Assembly: GCA_043557195.1 (NCBI GenBank)
Contig: CP121314.1
Span: forward strand, 4,030,001 to 4,094,000
Origin: Jejuia sp043557195
Lineage (GTDB): Bacteria; Bacteroidota; Bacteroidia; Flavobacteriales; Flavobacteriaceae
Reading direction: 5' to 3'
DNA: 64,000 nt
Shown here: positions 8,668 to 16,701 of the stretch, piece by piece
How positions within the stretch are numbered: the stretch's first letter is position 1
Layout: the number at the start of each line of letters is the position of its first letter
Made by a program: the position numbers and the translations under genes
Notes under the pieces: model-generated
The model's database searches: none
What the model saw: the letters and a program-made list of their open reading frames with translations, nothing else
What the model was told of the DNA's origin: nothing

Positions 8668-9621
8668 TTATGCGTTTTCAGTTTTATATTTCTCTTTTAA
8701 ATTTTTAATCATGTCTTTCGTCATCGTCTTTAAATCATAGTTTGGACTCCAATTCCAATCACTTCGTGCTTCTTTATCATCAATGCTATTTGGCCATGAG
8801 TCTGCAATGCTTTGCCTAAAATCAGGCTTATAAACCATCTTAAAGTTAGGGATTATTTCAGATATGGCTTGTTCTAATTCTTTAGGATTAAAACTCATGC
8901 TTGCAATATTATATGACGTTCTGGTCTTTATTTGTTCGGTTGGAGCATTCATTAATTCAATAGTAGCTCGAATGGCATCATCCATATAAATCATTGGTAG
9001 TCCAGAAGATTCATTTAAAAAACAGGTATAGTCTTCACCTTTCACAGCATAATGATACGCATCAACAGCATAGTCCGTCGTACCTCCACCAGGTGAGGTC
9101 TGATGTCCAATAACTCCAGGATATCTTAAAGAGCGCACATCCAAATCATACTTCAAAAAGTAATAATTTGCCCAATGCTCACCTGCAGCTTTACTCATGC
9201 CATAAACGGTAGTTGGTGTTAAGAAAAAGTCCTGCGGCGTTTGGTTTTTAGGAGCATTTGCACCATAAACAGCTATGGAACTAGGGTAAAATATTTTCTT
9301 AACCCTATTTAATCGTGCTGCTTCTAAAACATTAAGAAACGTTTTATTATTAATATCCCAAGTACGTAACGGTTGCTTTTCGCCATTGGCAGATAAAATA
9401 GCCGCCATATGGTAAATTTCAGTAATACTGTGTTCTTTAATGACGTATTGAATACTATTAAAATCGGTAGCATCTAGAAACTCAAAGTTTCCTTCAAACG
9501 AAGCATTAAACTTAATATCCGTAGCTATTACATTATCAATGCCATAGGTGTCTTGAAGTGCTTTGGTTAACACAGAACCCAATTGTCCATTAGCGCCAGT
9601 AATTAATATTTTGGTTTTCAT
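8668..9621 (-). CDS. NAD-dependent L-threonine 3-dehydrogenase, SDR type
   Basis: The 317-residue protein is an extended short-chain dehydrogenase. It has the NAD-binding ITGANGQLGS glycine motif at the N-terminus and the catalytic YGMSK (YxxxK) motif in the middle. Flavobacteria oxidise threonine with this SDR-type enzyme rather than the zinc-dependent Tdh of E. coli. The gene lies three bases before kbl in one transcription unit. The start is the ATG at 9621. A TTG three codons upstream is less likely. The divergent Lrp/AsnC gene and the palindromes in the shared intergenic region suggest amino-acid-responsive control. Confidence 0.9.
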   Translation of the reverse strand: MKTKILITGANGQLGSVLTKALQDTYGIDNVIATDIKFNASFEGNFEFLDATDFNSIQYVIKEHSITEIYHMAAILSANGEKQPLRTWDINNKTFLNVLEAARLNRVKKIFYPSSIAVYGANAPKNQTPQDFFLTPTTVYGMSKAAGEHWANYYFLKYDLDVRSLRYPGVIGHQTSPGGGTTDYAVDAYHYAVKGEDYTCFLNESSGLPMIYMDDAIRATIELMNAPTEQIKTRTSYNIASMSFNPKELEQAISEIIPNFKMVYKPDFRQSIADSWPNSIDDKEARSDWNWSPNYDLKTMTKDMIKNLKEKYKTENA

Positions 9622-9648
9622 AGCAATCAAAATAGAATAAGTATAAAA

Positions 9649-9664
9649 TTACTAACTGAAGTAA
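9649..9664. promoter_or_regulatory. Candidate Lrp-type half-palindrome TTACT-N6-AGTAA
   Basis: TTACTAACTGAAGTAA sits 27 bp upstream of the tdh ATG. Its right half (GAAGTAA) is identical to the arm of the larger palindrome at 9741-9779 upstream of the divergent regulator gene. Reuse of the same half-site on both sides of the intergenic region fits a local regulator controlling both units. Confidence 0.4.
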
Positions 9665-9740
9665 TATGACAATTAAAAATTCTGTTAATTACATTAAAAT
9701 AAGTATTATTTTCCATGAAATACTTGATATGAATGTATAT

Positions 9741-9779
9741 TTACTTCAAAATAATATTGTTTTATTATTTTTGAAGTAA
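9741..9779. promoter_or_regulatory. Palindrome overlapping the -7 box of the Lrp/AsnC gene
   Basis: The left arm TTACTTCAAAATAATA (9741-9756) and the right arm TTATTATTTTTGAAGTAA (9762-9779) are near-perfect reverse complements. The right arm contains TATTTTTG (9766-9773), a match to the -7 consensus, 18 bp before the regulator's ATG. A regulator bound here would cover its own promoter, so autoregulation by the downstream Lrp-family protein is the simplest reading. Confidence 0.55.
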
Positions 9780-9791
9780 TTTTTACTGCAT

Positions 9792-10253
9792 ATGGAACGA
9801 CTTGACGATATTGACCTTAAGATATTGAGAATACTCCAAAAGGATTCTAAAAAGACCACAAAAGATATAGCTAAAGCTTTGCATCTCACAGCTTCACCAG
9901 TTTATGAACGCATACGTCGCCTAGAAAAAAAAGGATACATCAAAAAATATGTAGCTTTAATAGATAAAAAGTTAGTGGATTGTCCTATTACCGCAATCTG
10001 CATGGTATCTCTTAGATATCATGATGAAGGCTTTATTGATAAATTCGATAGACAAATAAAGGGATTGCCTGAAGTGCAGGAGTGTTATCATATGGCTGGA
10101 AAGGTTGATTTCTTTTTAAAGATAAATCTTAGGAGCCTCGAGGAATATCATGAATTTGTAAGGCTTAAACTTTCAAAGATTGAAAATATTGGGGTACTAG
10201 AAAGTTATTTTGTTTTGAAAGAGATAAAAGCAACAACAGAATATCACTTTTAA
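9792..10253 (+). CDS. Lrp/AsnC family transcriptional regulator
   Basis: The 153-residue protein has the Lrp architecture. An N-terminal AsnC-type winged helix-turn-helix (about residues 5-65, KDIAKALHLTASPVYERIRRLEKKGYI) is followed by a RAM/ActD effector domain ending in VLKEIKATTEYHF. It is divergent from tdh-kbl, and its promoter lies in a palindrome whose half-site recurs next to tdh. The likely role is amino-acid-responsive control of threonine catabolism and of itself. The ligand is inferred from the neighbours, not seen. Confidence 0.9.
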   Translation: MERLDDIDLKILRILQKDSKKTTKDIAKALHLTASPVYERIRRLEKKGYIKKYVALIDKKLVDCPITAICMVSLRYHDEGFIDKFDRQIKGLPEVQECYHMAGKVDFFLKINLRSLEEYHEFVRLKLSKIENIGVLESYFVLKEIKATTEYHF

Positions 10254-10314
10254 ATAAATAGTTCTTGATACAATTCTGGCGGAAACGTCGGAGTCACTCG
10301 AACTTAAGTAAAGC

Positions 10315-10986
10315 TTACACCAAAGATTTATTAAAATCTATAGTAATCTTATCAAAATAAATATCTACAAAGTCATTTATCACAATATCCGCTTTTGAAT
10401 AATCTTGGTTTTTAGAATGAAAACTGTCATAGCCAACGCAATATATCCCTGCCGATTTTGCAGCTTGTATACCATTAGTTGAGTCTTCAATCACTAAGCA
10501 TTCTTCTTTTTTAAATCCAGAAGCTTCGGCTGCTTTTTCAAAAATTTCAGGGTGAGGTTTAGATTGTTTTAAGTCCGCACCACTTAGTTTCGCTTTAAAG
10601 TATTGGTTCAAATCAAAACGCTCAAAAATTAAATTTATACCGTCCATGGAAGCTGATGAACCTAAAACAAGAGTGAGACCGTTCTCATAATAGTTTTTGA
10701 TTAAATCTAATACACCTTCAATCAATCCCAAATCAGAATCAGTATCAAAAAACTGTTTATAATGTTTGCGCTTTAAGCTTACTAATGTTTCAGGTGTTTC
10801 ATTCAAATCAAAATGGTCACATAACCTTTTACAGATATTCAAAGTAGATTGCCCTGTAAAAGATTCATACATTTCATTAGAAACAGTAATTCCTACTTCA
10901 TCAAACATGTCATGATAGGCCTTGCGGTGCATTGGTTCACTATTAATAATAACACCGTCCATATCAAAAATTACAGCTTTAAGCAT
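10315..10986 (-). CDS. HAD-IA family phosphatase/phosphomutase, beta-phosphoglucomutase-like
   Basis: The 223-residue cytosolic protein has the four HAD motifs: FDMDGVI at the N-terminus (nucleophile D8, acid/base D10), a central LGSSAS threonine/serine motif, the lysine in KPHPEIF, and VIEDSTNGIQAAKSAG for magnesium. A helical cap lies between motifs I and II, as in beta-phosphoglucomutase and sugar-phosphate phosphatases. The substrate is probably a small sugar phosphate, but sequence cannot separate mutase from phosphatase. It is a monocistronic minus-strand gene. Confidence 0.85.
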   Translation of the reverse strand: MLKAVIFDMDGVIINSEPMHRKAYHDMFDEVGITVSNEMYESFTGQSTLNICKRLCDHFDLNETPETLVSLKRKHYKQFFDTDSDLGLIEGVLDLIKNYYENGLTLVLGSSASMDGINLIFERFDLNQYFKAKLSGADLKQSKPHPEIFEKAAEASGFKKEECLVIEDSTNGIQAAKSAGIYCVGYDSFHSKNQDYSKADIVINDFVDIYFDKITIDFNKSLV

Positions 10987-11107
10987 CTTAAAATTTTTTG
11001 CGAATATAATTCAACCTAAAAGATTCACCTAGAAAAATCATTTTGTGGATTAAAATTAATTCAACATCTTTGTTACTTATGATTGTATAATTTGACTTCC
11101 GGATATA

Positions 11108-11151
11108 TCGAGGTTCTCTCGAGTTTAAAGACTAAACGTTGTTGTTTGGTC
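11108..11151 (+). other. Two consecutive leader hairpins before the MATE gene
   Basis: TCGAG-GTTCT-CTCGA (11108-11122) and GACTAAAC-GTTGTT-GTTTGGTC (11130-11151, one G-T wobble) form two stem-loops in the 190-bp region between the HAD gene and the MATE start, ending 25 bp before the ATG. Neither is followed by a T-tract, so they are not terminators. A regulatory leader is possible but unsupported beyond base pairing. Confidence 0.3.
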
Positions 11152-11176
11152 ATATTTCTATTTTTAAATTTTCAAA

Positions 11177-12583
11177 ATGCAATCAAATAAAATTACTTTC
11201 AAACAATTCCTTAAATATTTTAAAATTGCTGTTACTGGCAAGCACAAAGATTTTACTACAGGCAGTATAAGAAGAGCAATCTTTATGCTTTCTGTCCCCA
11301 TGATTTTAGAAATGCTAATGGAATCTATTTTCGCATTAGTTGATATTATGTATGTTTCTAAAGTAAGTGTAAATGCTGTAGCTACAATTGGATTAACTGA
11401 GTCTGTAATTACTTTAATTTATGCTGTAGCCATCGGTTTAAGTGTGGCTGCAACTGCTATTGTTGCAAGACGTGTAGGAGAAAAAAACTTAAAAGAAGCA
11501 TCCAAAGCTGCAGTACAAGTTATATTCTTAGGTATTATTGTGGCTTCTGTTATTAGTTTTATTGGGATTATATATCCAAAAGAAATATTACAATTAATGG
11601 GAGCGGAAGCCGATTTAATTGAAGAAGGTTTCGGATATACCAAAATTCTTCTTGGTGGAAACTTTACCATTATGTTGTTGTTTTTAATCAATGCCATTTT
11701 TAGAGGAACTGGTGAGGCGTCTATTTCTATGTGGACTCTTATTTTATCTAATGGACTTAATATCATATTAGATCCAATATTCATTTTTGGCTTCGGTCCA
11801 ATACCTGCATATGGCGTAGAAGGTGCAGCCATTGCTACAACTATAGGAAGGGGAACTGCAGTCGTCTTTCAACTGGGCATATTGTTTTATGGCTACAGTA
11901 AAATTAAGATAGCGTTTAAGGATTTAGTTATTCGGGTTAAGGTGATGTTCAATATCATTAAAGTATCTATGGGTGGCATAGGCCAGTTTTTTATCGGCAC
12001 ATCTTCTTGGGTGTTTTTAATGCGAATTATTAGTGAATTTGGTAGTGAAATACTTGCGGGTTACACCATATCTATTCGTGTAATGTTATTTACCTTAATG
12101 CCAGCTTGGGGAATGAGTAGTGCCGCTGCGGCATTGGTAGGCCAAAATTTGGGAGCCAAACAACCAGGTCGTGCTGAAAAATCAGTTTTAATTACTGCTA
12201 AGTATTCTGCCATTTTCTTGGGCATCATATCTATAATTTACCTGGTTTTTGCTCCAGAAATTATTAAAGCATTCAATCCTACGCCTGAAGTTGTAAAGTA
12301 TGGTGCCCTGAGTTTGCGTATTCTTACGGCTTTTTTCCTTTTTTATGGCTATGGTATGATTATTATTAATGCATTTAATGGAGCTGGAGATACAAAGACC
12401 CCAACTTACATCAACTTAATTTGTTACTGGGTCATACAACTTCCTATTGCTTACTTACTGGCATTACAATTTGATTTTGGTCCTTCTGGAGTATTTTGGG
12501 CAGTAGCTATTGGAGAAATTGCTATGACTTTAATTTCGGTATATTGGTTTAGAAAGGGATATTGGAAAAAGGTACAAGTTTAA
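11177..12583 (+). CDS. MATE family multidrug/solute efflux transporter
   Basis: The 468-residue protein has twelve hydrophobic helices arranged as two homologous MatE halves; the repeat starts near residue 265 with a similar GIGQFFIGTSSW segment. Conserved features include the first-helix SVPMILEMLMESIFALVDIMYV segment, read here as ALVDIMYV after the proline bend, and GAGDTKTPTY in the second half. It probably exports cationic compounds using a proton or sodium gradient. It is followed after 12 bp by a metal-receptor protein, so the two form an operon, though a functional link is not obvious. Confidence 0.9.
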   Translation: MQSNKITFKQFLKYFKIAVTGKHKDFTTGSIRRAIFMLSVPMILEMLMESIFALVDIMYVSKVSVNAVATIGLTESVITLIYAVAIGLSVAATAIVARRVGEKNLKEASKAAVQVIFLGIIVASVISFIGIIYPKEILQLMGAEADLIEEGFGYTKILLGGNFTIMLLFLINAIFRGTGEASISMWTLILSNGLNIILDPIFIFGFGPIPAYGVEGAAIATTIGRGTAVVFQLGILFYGYSKIKIAFKDLVIRVKVMFNIIKVSMGGIGQFFIGTSSWVFLMRIISEFGSEILAGYTISIRVMLFTLMPAWGMSSAAAALVGQNLGAKQPGRAEKSVLITAKYSAIFLGIISIIYLVFAPEIIKAFNPTPEVVKYGALSLRILTAFFLFYGYGMIIINAFNGAGDTKTPTYINLICYWVIQLPIAYLLALQFDFGPSGVFWAVAIGEIAMTLISVYWFRKGYWKKVQV

Positions 12584-12595
12584 GCAATTTATAAG

Positions 12596-13378
12596 GTGAT
12601 TGAAGTTAAAGATCAACTAAATAGAACAATTCGTTTTGAAACAACCCCAAAACGAATTGTGTCTTTAGTGCCGAGTCAAACTGAATTATTATGCGATTTA
12701 GGTTTGAAGGCACATATTGTTGGTGTTACAAAGTTTTGTATCCATCCTATCGAGATAAAGACTAGAACTAAAGCTGTAGGAGGCACAAAGCAAATTCATA
12801 TAAATAAAATTAGAGCTTTGCAGCCAGATATTATTCTCTGTAACAAGGAGGAAAACACAAAAGATATCGTAGAGGCATGTGAAGCGATTTGTCCTGTTCA
12901 CGTTTCTGATATTTTTACTCTGGATGATAGTTTTGAGCTGATTGAACAGTATGGCATGCTTTTTAAAGTTGAGCAAACTGCCCTGGGTATAATTTCAGAA
13001 ATAAAAAGTGAATTCGAGAATTTTAAGAATTTTGTTAAAAGCAAGCCCAGTCTAAAGACTTTATATTTTATTTGGCGCTTACCATGGATGGTTGTTGGGA
13101 AACATACTTTTGTGGACTATTTGTTAGAAGTAAATAAATTTAAAAATCATTCTGAAGAAGAACGTTATCCAGAAATTCAACTAAAAAAAGACGTGGAAGT
13201 GAAACTTGTGCTTTTATCAAGCGAACCTTTTCCGTTTAAAGATTTACATAAAAAAGAGCTAAAAGCATTTTATCCACAAGCAAAAATACTATTGGTAGAT
13301 GGAGAAATGTTCTCCTGGTACGGTTCTAGACTAACTAAAGCATTTAAATACTTTAGATGGCTCCATGAACATCTTTAG
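12596..13378 (+). CDS. Helical-backbone metal receptor (BtuF/periplasmic-binding-like) without signal peptide
   Basis: The 260-residue protein resembles class III substrate-binding proteins of the BtuF/FhuD type. RIVSLVPSQTELLCDLG and VGVTKFCIHP lie in the first lobe, KTLYFIWRLPWMVVGKHTFVDYLLE in the long connecting helix and second lobe, and a C-terminal WYGSRLTKAFKY. There is no signal peptide or lipobox. The start is GTG at 12596, preceded by AAG. It may be cytoplasmic, or a cobalamin/haem-binding homologue used outside an ABC importer; no permease or ATPase is adjacent. Its 3' end overlaps a possible small minus-strand gene by 26 bp. Confidence 0.8.
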   Translation: MIEVKDQLNRTIRFETTPKRIVSLVPSQTELLCDLGLKAHIVGVTKFCIHPIEIKTRTKAVGGTKQIHINKIRALQPDIILCNKEENTKDIVEACEAICPVHVSDIFTLDDSFELIEQYGMLFKVEQTALGIISEIKSEFENFKNFVKSKPSLKTLYFIWRLPWMVVGKHTFVDYLLEVNKFKNHSEEERYPEIQLKKDVEVKLVLLSSEPFPFKDLHKKELKAFYPQAKILLVDGEMFSWYGSRLTKAFKYFRWLHEHL

Positions 13379-13499
13379 AAAATTCTACTTTGCTAATATC
13401 ATCAACAAAGTTTGAAATCCTTTTCTCTATTTCTTTTAAACTGATAATCTTATTATTGTTGACCTTAATTTTGCCAACTTTACAAAACTGTGTGCTCAT
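13353..13499 (-). CDS. Small hypothetical protein, 48 residues
   Basis: ATG at 13499 opens 48 codons ending in TAA at 13353. The sequence begins MSTQFCKVGKIKVNNNKI and continues with a helical LKEIEKRISNFVDDIS stretch. Codon use looks normal for the genome, and the frame fills most of an otherwise empty gap. It overlaps the convergent metal-receptor gene by 26 bp. I recognise no family. It could be a chance frame. Confidence 0.4.
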   Translation of the reverse strand: MSTQFCKVGKIKVNNNKIISLKEIEKRISNFVDDISKVEFSKDVHGAI

Positions 13500-13575
13500 A
13501 ATTAACTTGTTTTAAATAAATTACGAGGTTTTGTGTGATTTGGATGTAATGAAAATGTTAAAGAAACACTAAACT

Positions 13576-13773
13576 TTACATAGCTGGTTTATGGTAGTCT
13601 CTACTAAGGTAACCCAACTTATTTAATTTGTTAAGAAGTTTAATGGCCTTGTATTCAGAAAAATCACTTAAAGGCGCATCAGTTTGTCTAAAATTGTAGG
13701 CTTGCTCAACAAGTTGTTTATATTTTTTATTGAGTTTGATTTGATGGTCTTTAATGGAGTTTACTTTTTTCAT
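13576..13773 (-). CDS. Lacal_2735-like small helical protein
   Basis: The 65-residue lysine-rich protein has LNKKYKQLVEQAYNF and KAIKLLNKLNKL helices, resembling the small Lacal_2735-type proteins found widely in Flavobacteriaceae. There is no signal peptide or membrane segment, and its function is unknown. It stands alone on the minus strand. The 176 bp upstream are very AT-rich and contain no box I would call a promoter. Confidence 0.65.
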   Translation of the reverse strand: MKKVNSIKDHQIKLNKKYKQLVEQAYNFRQTDAPLSDFSEYKAIKLLNKLNKLGYLSRDYHKPAM

Positions 13774-13949
13774 CCTACTAATTATGAGAGTAATGCAATA
13801 TAATTTTTTTTTCGTTTAATCAAAAGTTAGAGAGGTTAAACATTTTAACAATTTCATAAAAACATATAATATTTTGTTAATACGACAGCTTTTGTGTTGC
13901 TATTTTATGAAATTTATGATAAATAAGGTTTATCAAATAAATATTCTAA

Positions 13950-14465
13950 ATGAAACATTTTTTCGCCCTTGTTTTGATGCTATTAGTTTCTAATATTTCA
14001 ACTGCACAAAACAATCAAATTAGTAATTGTAAGTGCTGCACTGAAACCCATGCCGAATTCGATTTTTGGATTGGGAATTGGACAGTAACTAATCCTGATG
14101 GATCATTAGCAGGGACAAACGTAATAGATAAAATTCAAGACAATTGTATTTTAAGGGAAAATTGGACTAGTGCAAAAGGCAAATTTACAGGAACCAGTAA
14201 TAACTTCTACAATCAAGCGGAACAACAGTGGGAACAAATATGGATTGATAATCAAGGCGGGAGTTTACATCTAAAAGGGCATAGAGTAGGCAATCAAATG
14301 ATTTTAAAAACAAATGTTGCTAAAAATCAAAAAGGGGAGCCTTATTTTCATAAAGTAACTTGGACACTTAATGATGATGGTACTGTAAGACAATATTGGG
14401 AAACTATTGCAAATGATAAAGATATAACCGTTGCTTTTGATGGGTTGTATAAAAAAGCCGAATAA
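13950..14465 (+). CDS. Secreted DUF1579-like protein
   Basis: The 171-residue protein has a Sec signal peptide (MKHFFALVLMLLVSNISTAQ) and a Cys pair (CKCC) just after the mature start. The body reads like a DUF1579/lipocalin-like beta-barrel (FDFWIGNWTV, WTSAKGKFTGTSNNFYN, W-rich strands). This is the usual pattern of periplasmic calycin-fold proteins of unknown ligand. The stop codon lies in the left arm of the bidirectional terminator that separates it from the convergent DUF4197 gene. Confidence 0.75.
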   Translation: MKHFFALVLMLLVSNISTAQNNQISNCKCCTETHAEFDFWIGNWTVTNPDGSLAGTNVIDKIQDNCILRENWTSAKGKFTGTSNNFYNQAEQQWEQIWIDNQGGSLHLKGHRVGNQMILKTNVAKNQKGEPYFHKVTWTLNDDGTVRQYWETIANDKDITVAFDGLYKKAE

Positions 14466-14481
14466 TCGCTTATTCGGCTTT
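14454..14481. terminator. Bidirectional terminator between converging genes
   Basis: A perfect 12-bp stem AAAGCCGAATAA / TTATTCGGCTTT has a 4-nt loop, with A and T runs on both sides. The TAA stop of the upstream plus-strand gene lies within the left arm. It serves both the secreted protein gene and DUF4197. Confidence 0.85.
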
Positions 14482-14502
14482 ATTAATAATAGTAAACTCC
14501 TT

Positions 14503-15207
14503 TTAGTCTTGAAGTGCAAAAACGCGCTTTAATAAATCAGTTGTTCTGGAACCTATCTTGTTTCTAATTTCTTTCTCTTCAACTGCAATCATAGTATAAA
14601 CACCTTTTAAGGCTTCATTTGTAACGTAATCAGTCAAATCTGGATTTACATCATTGGTAAAAGGTAATCCGTTATATTTATTAATTAAGTTATTCCAAAT
14701 ATCATCTGCTCCAACTTTACTAAACGAGTTTTTAATTACGGGATTAAACTTATCATAAAGTGCAGTTTGTGTTCTCGAAGTTAAATATTGAGTAGCCGCA
14801 TCATCATTACCTAATAAAATATTTTTTGCATCTGTAAATGTGATACCTTTTACTGCATCCACAAAAATTGGTGTTGCCTCTTTTACAGCATCTTCAGCAG
14901 CTCTATTTAATACTTTTAAGCCTTCATCTGCCAATTTACTTAGACCTATATCTCTTAAAGCTTTATCAACTTTTCGTAATTCCTCTGGCAGGAGAATTTT
15001 AACCAATTCATTTTTAAAGAAGCCATCTTTTTGAGTAAGCTTAGTAACTTGCTTATCTATACCAAAATCTAAAGCTTGTCTTAATCCAGAGCCTATTTCG
15101 GCATTTGTAAGTACACCTCCCTGTGGTAATTGGTCTATAACACCTTGCAATTCGGCGCAAGCCATAAGGTTGAAAATTATGAAAACTGAAAGGACTTTAC
15201 GTATCAT
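14503..15207 (-). CDS. DUF4197 domain-containing lipoprotein
   Basis: The 234-residue protein starts MIRKVLSVFIIFNLMACAEL, a lipoprotein signal with the lipid-modified Cys in LMAC. The rest is the helical DUF4197 domain, with GLRQALDFGIDKQVTKLTQ, LPEELRKVDKALRDIGLSKL and a conserved C-terminal KRVF region. It is periplasmic, membrane-anchored and of unknown function. A longer frame begins at a TTG (15231) but would bury the signal peptide, so the ATG at 15207 is chosen. Confidence 0.88.
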   Translation of the reverse strand: MIRKVLSVFIIFNLMACAELQGVIDQLPQGGVLTNAEIGSGLRQALDFGIDKQVTKLTQKDGFFKNELVKILLPEELRKVDKALRDIGLSKLADEGLKVLNRAAEDAVKEATPIFVDAVKGITFTDAKNILLGNDDAATQYLTSRTQTALYDKFNPVIKNSFSKVGADDIWNNLINKYNGLPFTNDVNPDLTDYVTNEALKGVYTMIAVEEKEIRNKIGSRTTDLLKRVFALQD

Positions 15208-15257
15208 AGTATTTAGGGTTTTATTATTCAAATATACATTTATGCTTCAATAAAAAT

Positions 15258-15289
15258 AAAGACATCCAACATAAATGTCGGATGTCTTT
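15258..15289 (-). terminator. Orphan hairpin terminator, possibly of a small minus-strand RNA
   Basis: AAAGACATCC and GGATGTCTTT pair as a 10-bp stem with further pairing inside (ACAT/ATGT). On the minus strand it is followed by TATTTTTATT. No gene ends here, since the flanking genes diverge from this region. The next 85 bp contain another inverted repeat (GACCcTCAAA/TTTGAgaaGGTC, 15344-15366), so a short structured minus-strand transcript is possible. Confidence 0.45.
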
Positions 15290-15480
15290 TATATATAAAC
15301 CGAATTAATCCCTCAATTAATCAGATTAGTGTTCGGTATTAAGACCCTCAAAATTTGAGAAGGTCACATAATGAACATAAATTTTTCTTATTTTGCTGAA
15401 AATATTACAAATGTTGTGGTGAATACTATTTTAGCACAATACTTGTTATATGTTTTAAGAACCATTATTTCGAAATTGAA

Positions 15481-16596
15481 ATGAAATTTAAAAGTATATC
15501 AATAGTATTTATATTATTACCGCTAATTTTTTTCGGACAAATAAAAATATCTGAAACTATAAAGGCTTCCTCTTTAGCAGCTGATGATGAGAACGCTTTA
15601 TATTTTGTAGATTTTTGGGCTACTTGGTGTGGACCTTGTATTACTGCAGGGAAACAACTAACTAGCTTACAAAGGCAATATCCAAAGAATTTCTACATCA
15701 TGTCCTTGTCTCAGGAAAATTCTCAGATAGTAAAAAACTACACAATTAAACATGATTTAAAACTAGGCGTAGCTATCGATTATGATGGTGAAGCATTTTC
15801 AAAATATAATATTCCTAGTTTACCTTATGGTATATTATTTAATGCCAATGGAGAAAAACTGTGGGAAGGTCATCCTGCAGATTTTAAAACGTATCATATT
15901 GATGGTTATTTAAATACAAACACTAATAAAATTTCTGTAGATGAAATGTTTAAGTTGCAATCTTATAAACCCGTTGCTATTCCAAAGGAAGCTGACTTAA
16001 ACCGAGATTTTGAAATTGTGGAAATTGATGAATCATTGGAAACCTTAGAAATAATAGATAAACAAGATTTTTTACAATTAACTGGAAGTTTAAAGGATAT
16101 TATTGCTTATGCTAATTACGCCTATCGAAATCAAGTTAACATGCCTGATGATTTAAATAAGATGTACCGTATGCGTTTTAAATATGAAACAAAAGCATTA
16201 AAACAGATGGAGCGTATTATTCTGAAACATCTTAAACTTAGACGAAAATATGCGTCTGCAAATGGGGAAGTTCTTTTTTTAAATTTATCTAGTGCCCGTT
16301 TTTGGGATGTGCACCAAATTAACTGGGGAAATGATACACCTCATTTTTTAATTGGTGATTCTGATATAAAGGCTGATAATGTGTCGTTAAATCAAGTTGG
16401 TTATAAATTGGCAAATTTATTAGAACTACCGGTAATTACTAGTGATGATGAAATGGCTAATAATCTGCATGATTGGGAATTACATTACAAGTATTTTGAT
16501 TTAATGTCATCAAACTTAAATGATACTTATGGCATTAAAATAGAAAAAAAAGTAGTAGAATATCCAGAGTATATTATCACAAAGAGAGCCTTTTAA
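15481..16596 (+). CDS. Secreted thioredoxin-like protein with WCGPC motif
   Basis: The 371-residue protein has a signal peptide (MKFKSISIVFILLPLIFFGQ) and then a thioredoxin/TlpA-like domain with FVDFWATWCGPCITAGKQL near residue 45, and the cis-proline as IPSLPYGIL. The thioredoxin fold ends near residue 150. The remaining 220 residues are charged and have no family I recognise. The likely place of action is the periplasm, in disulfide reduction or exchange. The gene is followed by a frameshifted secreted-protein gene. The partner substrate is unknown. Confidence 0.8.
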   Translation: MKFKSISIVFILLPLIFFGQIKISETIKASSLAADDENALYFVDFWATWCGPCITAGKQLTSLQRQYPKNFYIMSLSQENSQIVKNYTIKHDLKLGVAIDYDGEAFSKYNIPSLPYGILFNANGEKLWEGHPADFKTYHIDGYLNTNTNKISVDEMFKLQSYKPVAIPKEADLNRDFEIVEIDESLETLEIIDKQDFLQLTGSLKDIIAYANYAYRNQVNMPDDLNKMYRMRFKYETKALKQMERIILKHLKLRRKYASANGEVLFLNLSSARFWDVHQINWGNDTPHFLIGDSDIKADNVSLNQVGYKLANLLELPVITSDDEMANNLHDWELHYKYFDLMSSNLNDTYGIKIEKKVVEYPEYIITKRAF

Positions 16597-16701
16597 AGGT
16601 TTTTATTTCTGCTTTTTATTGATTCAAACTTTGCACTATTCAAAATACTAGACTATAATAATAGTATATCTTTACTGGTCTCTGTTTAAATAGTTATTGG
16701 T

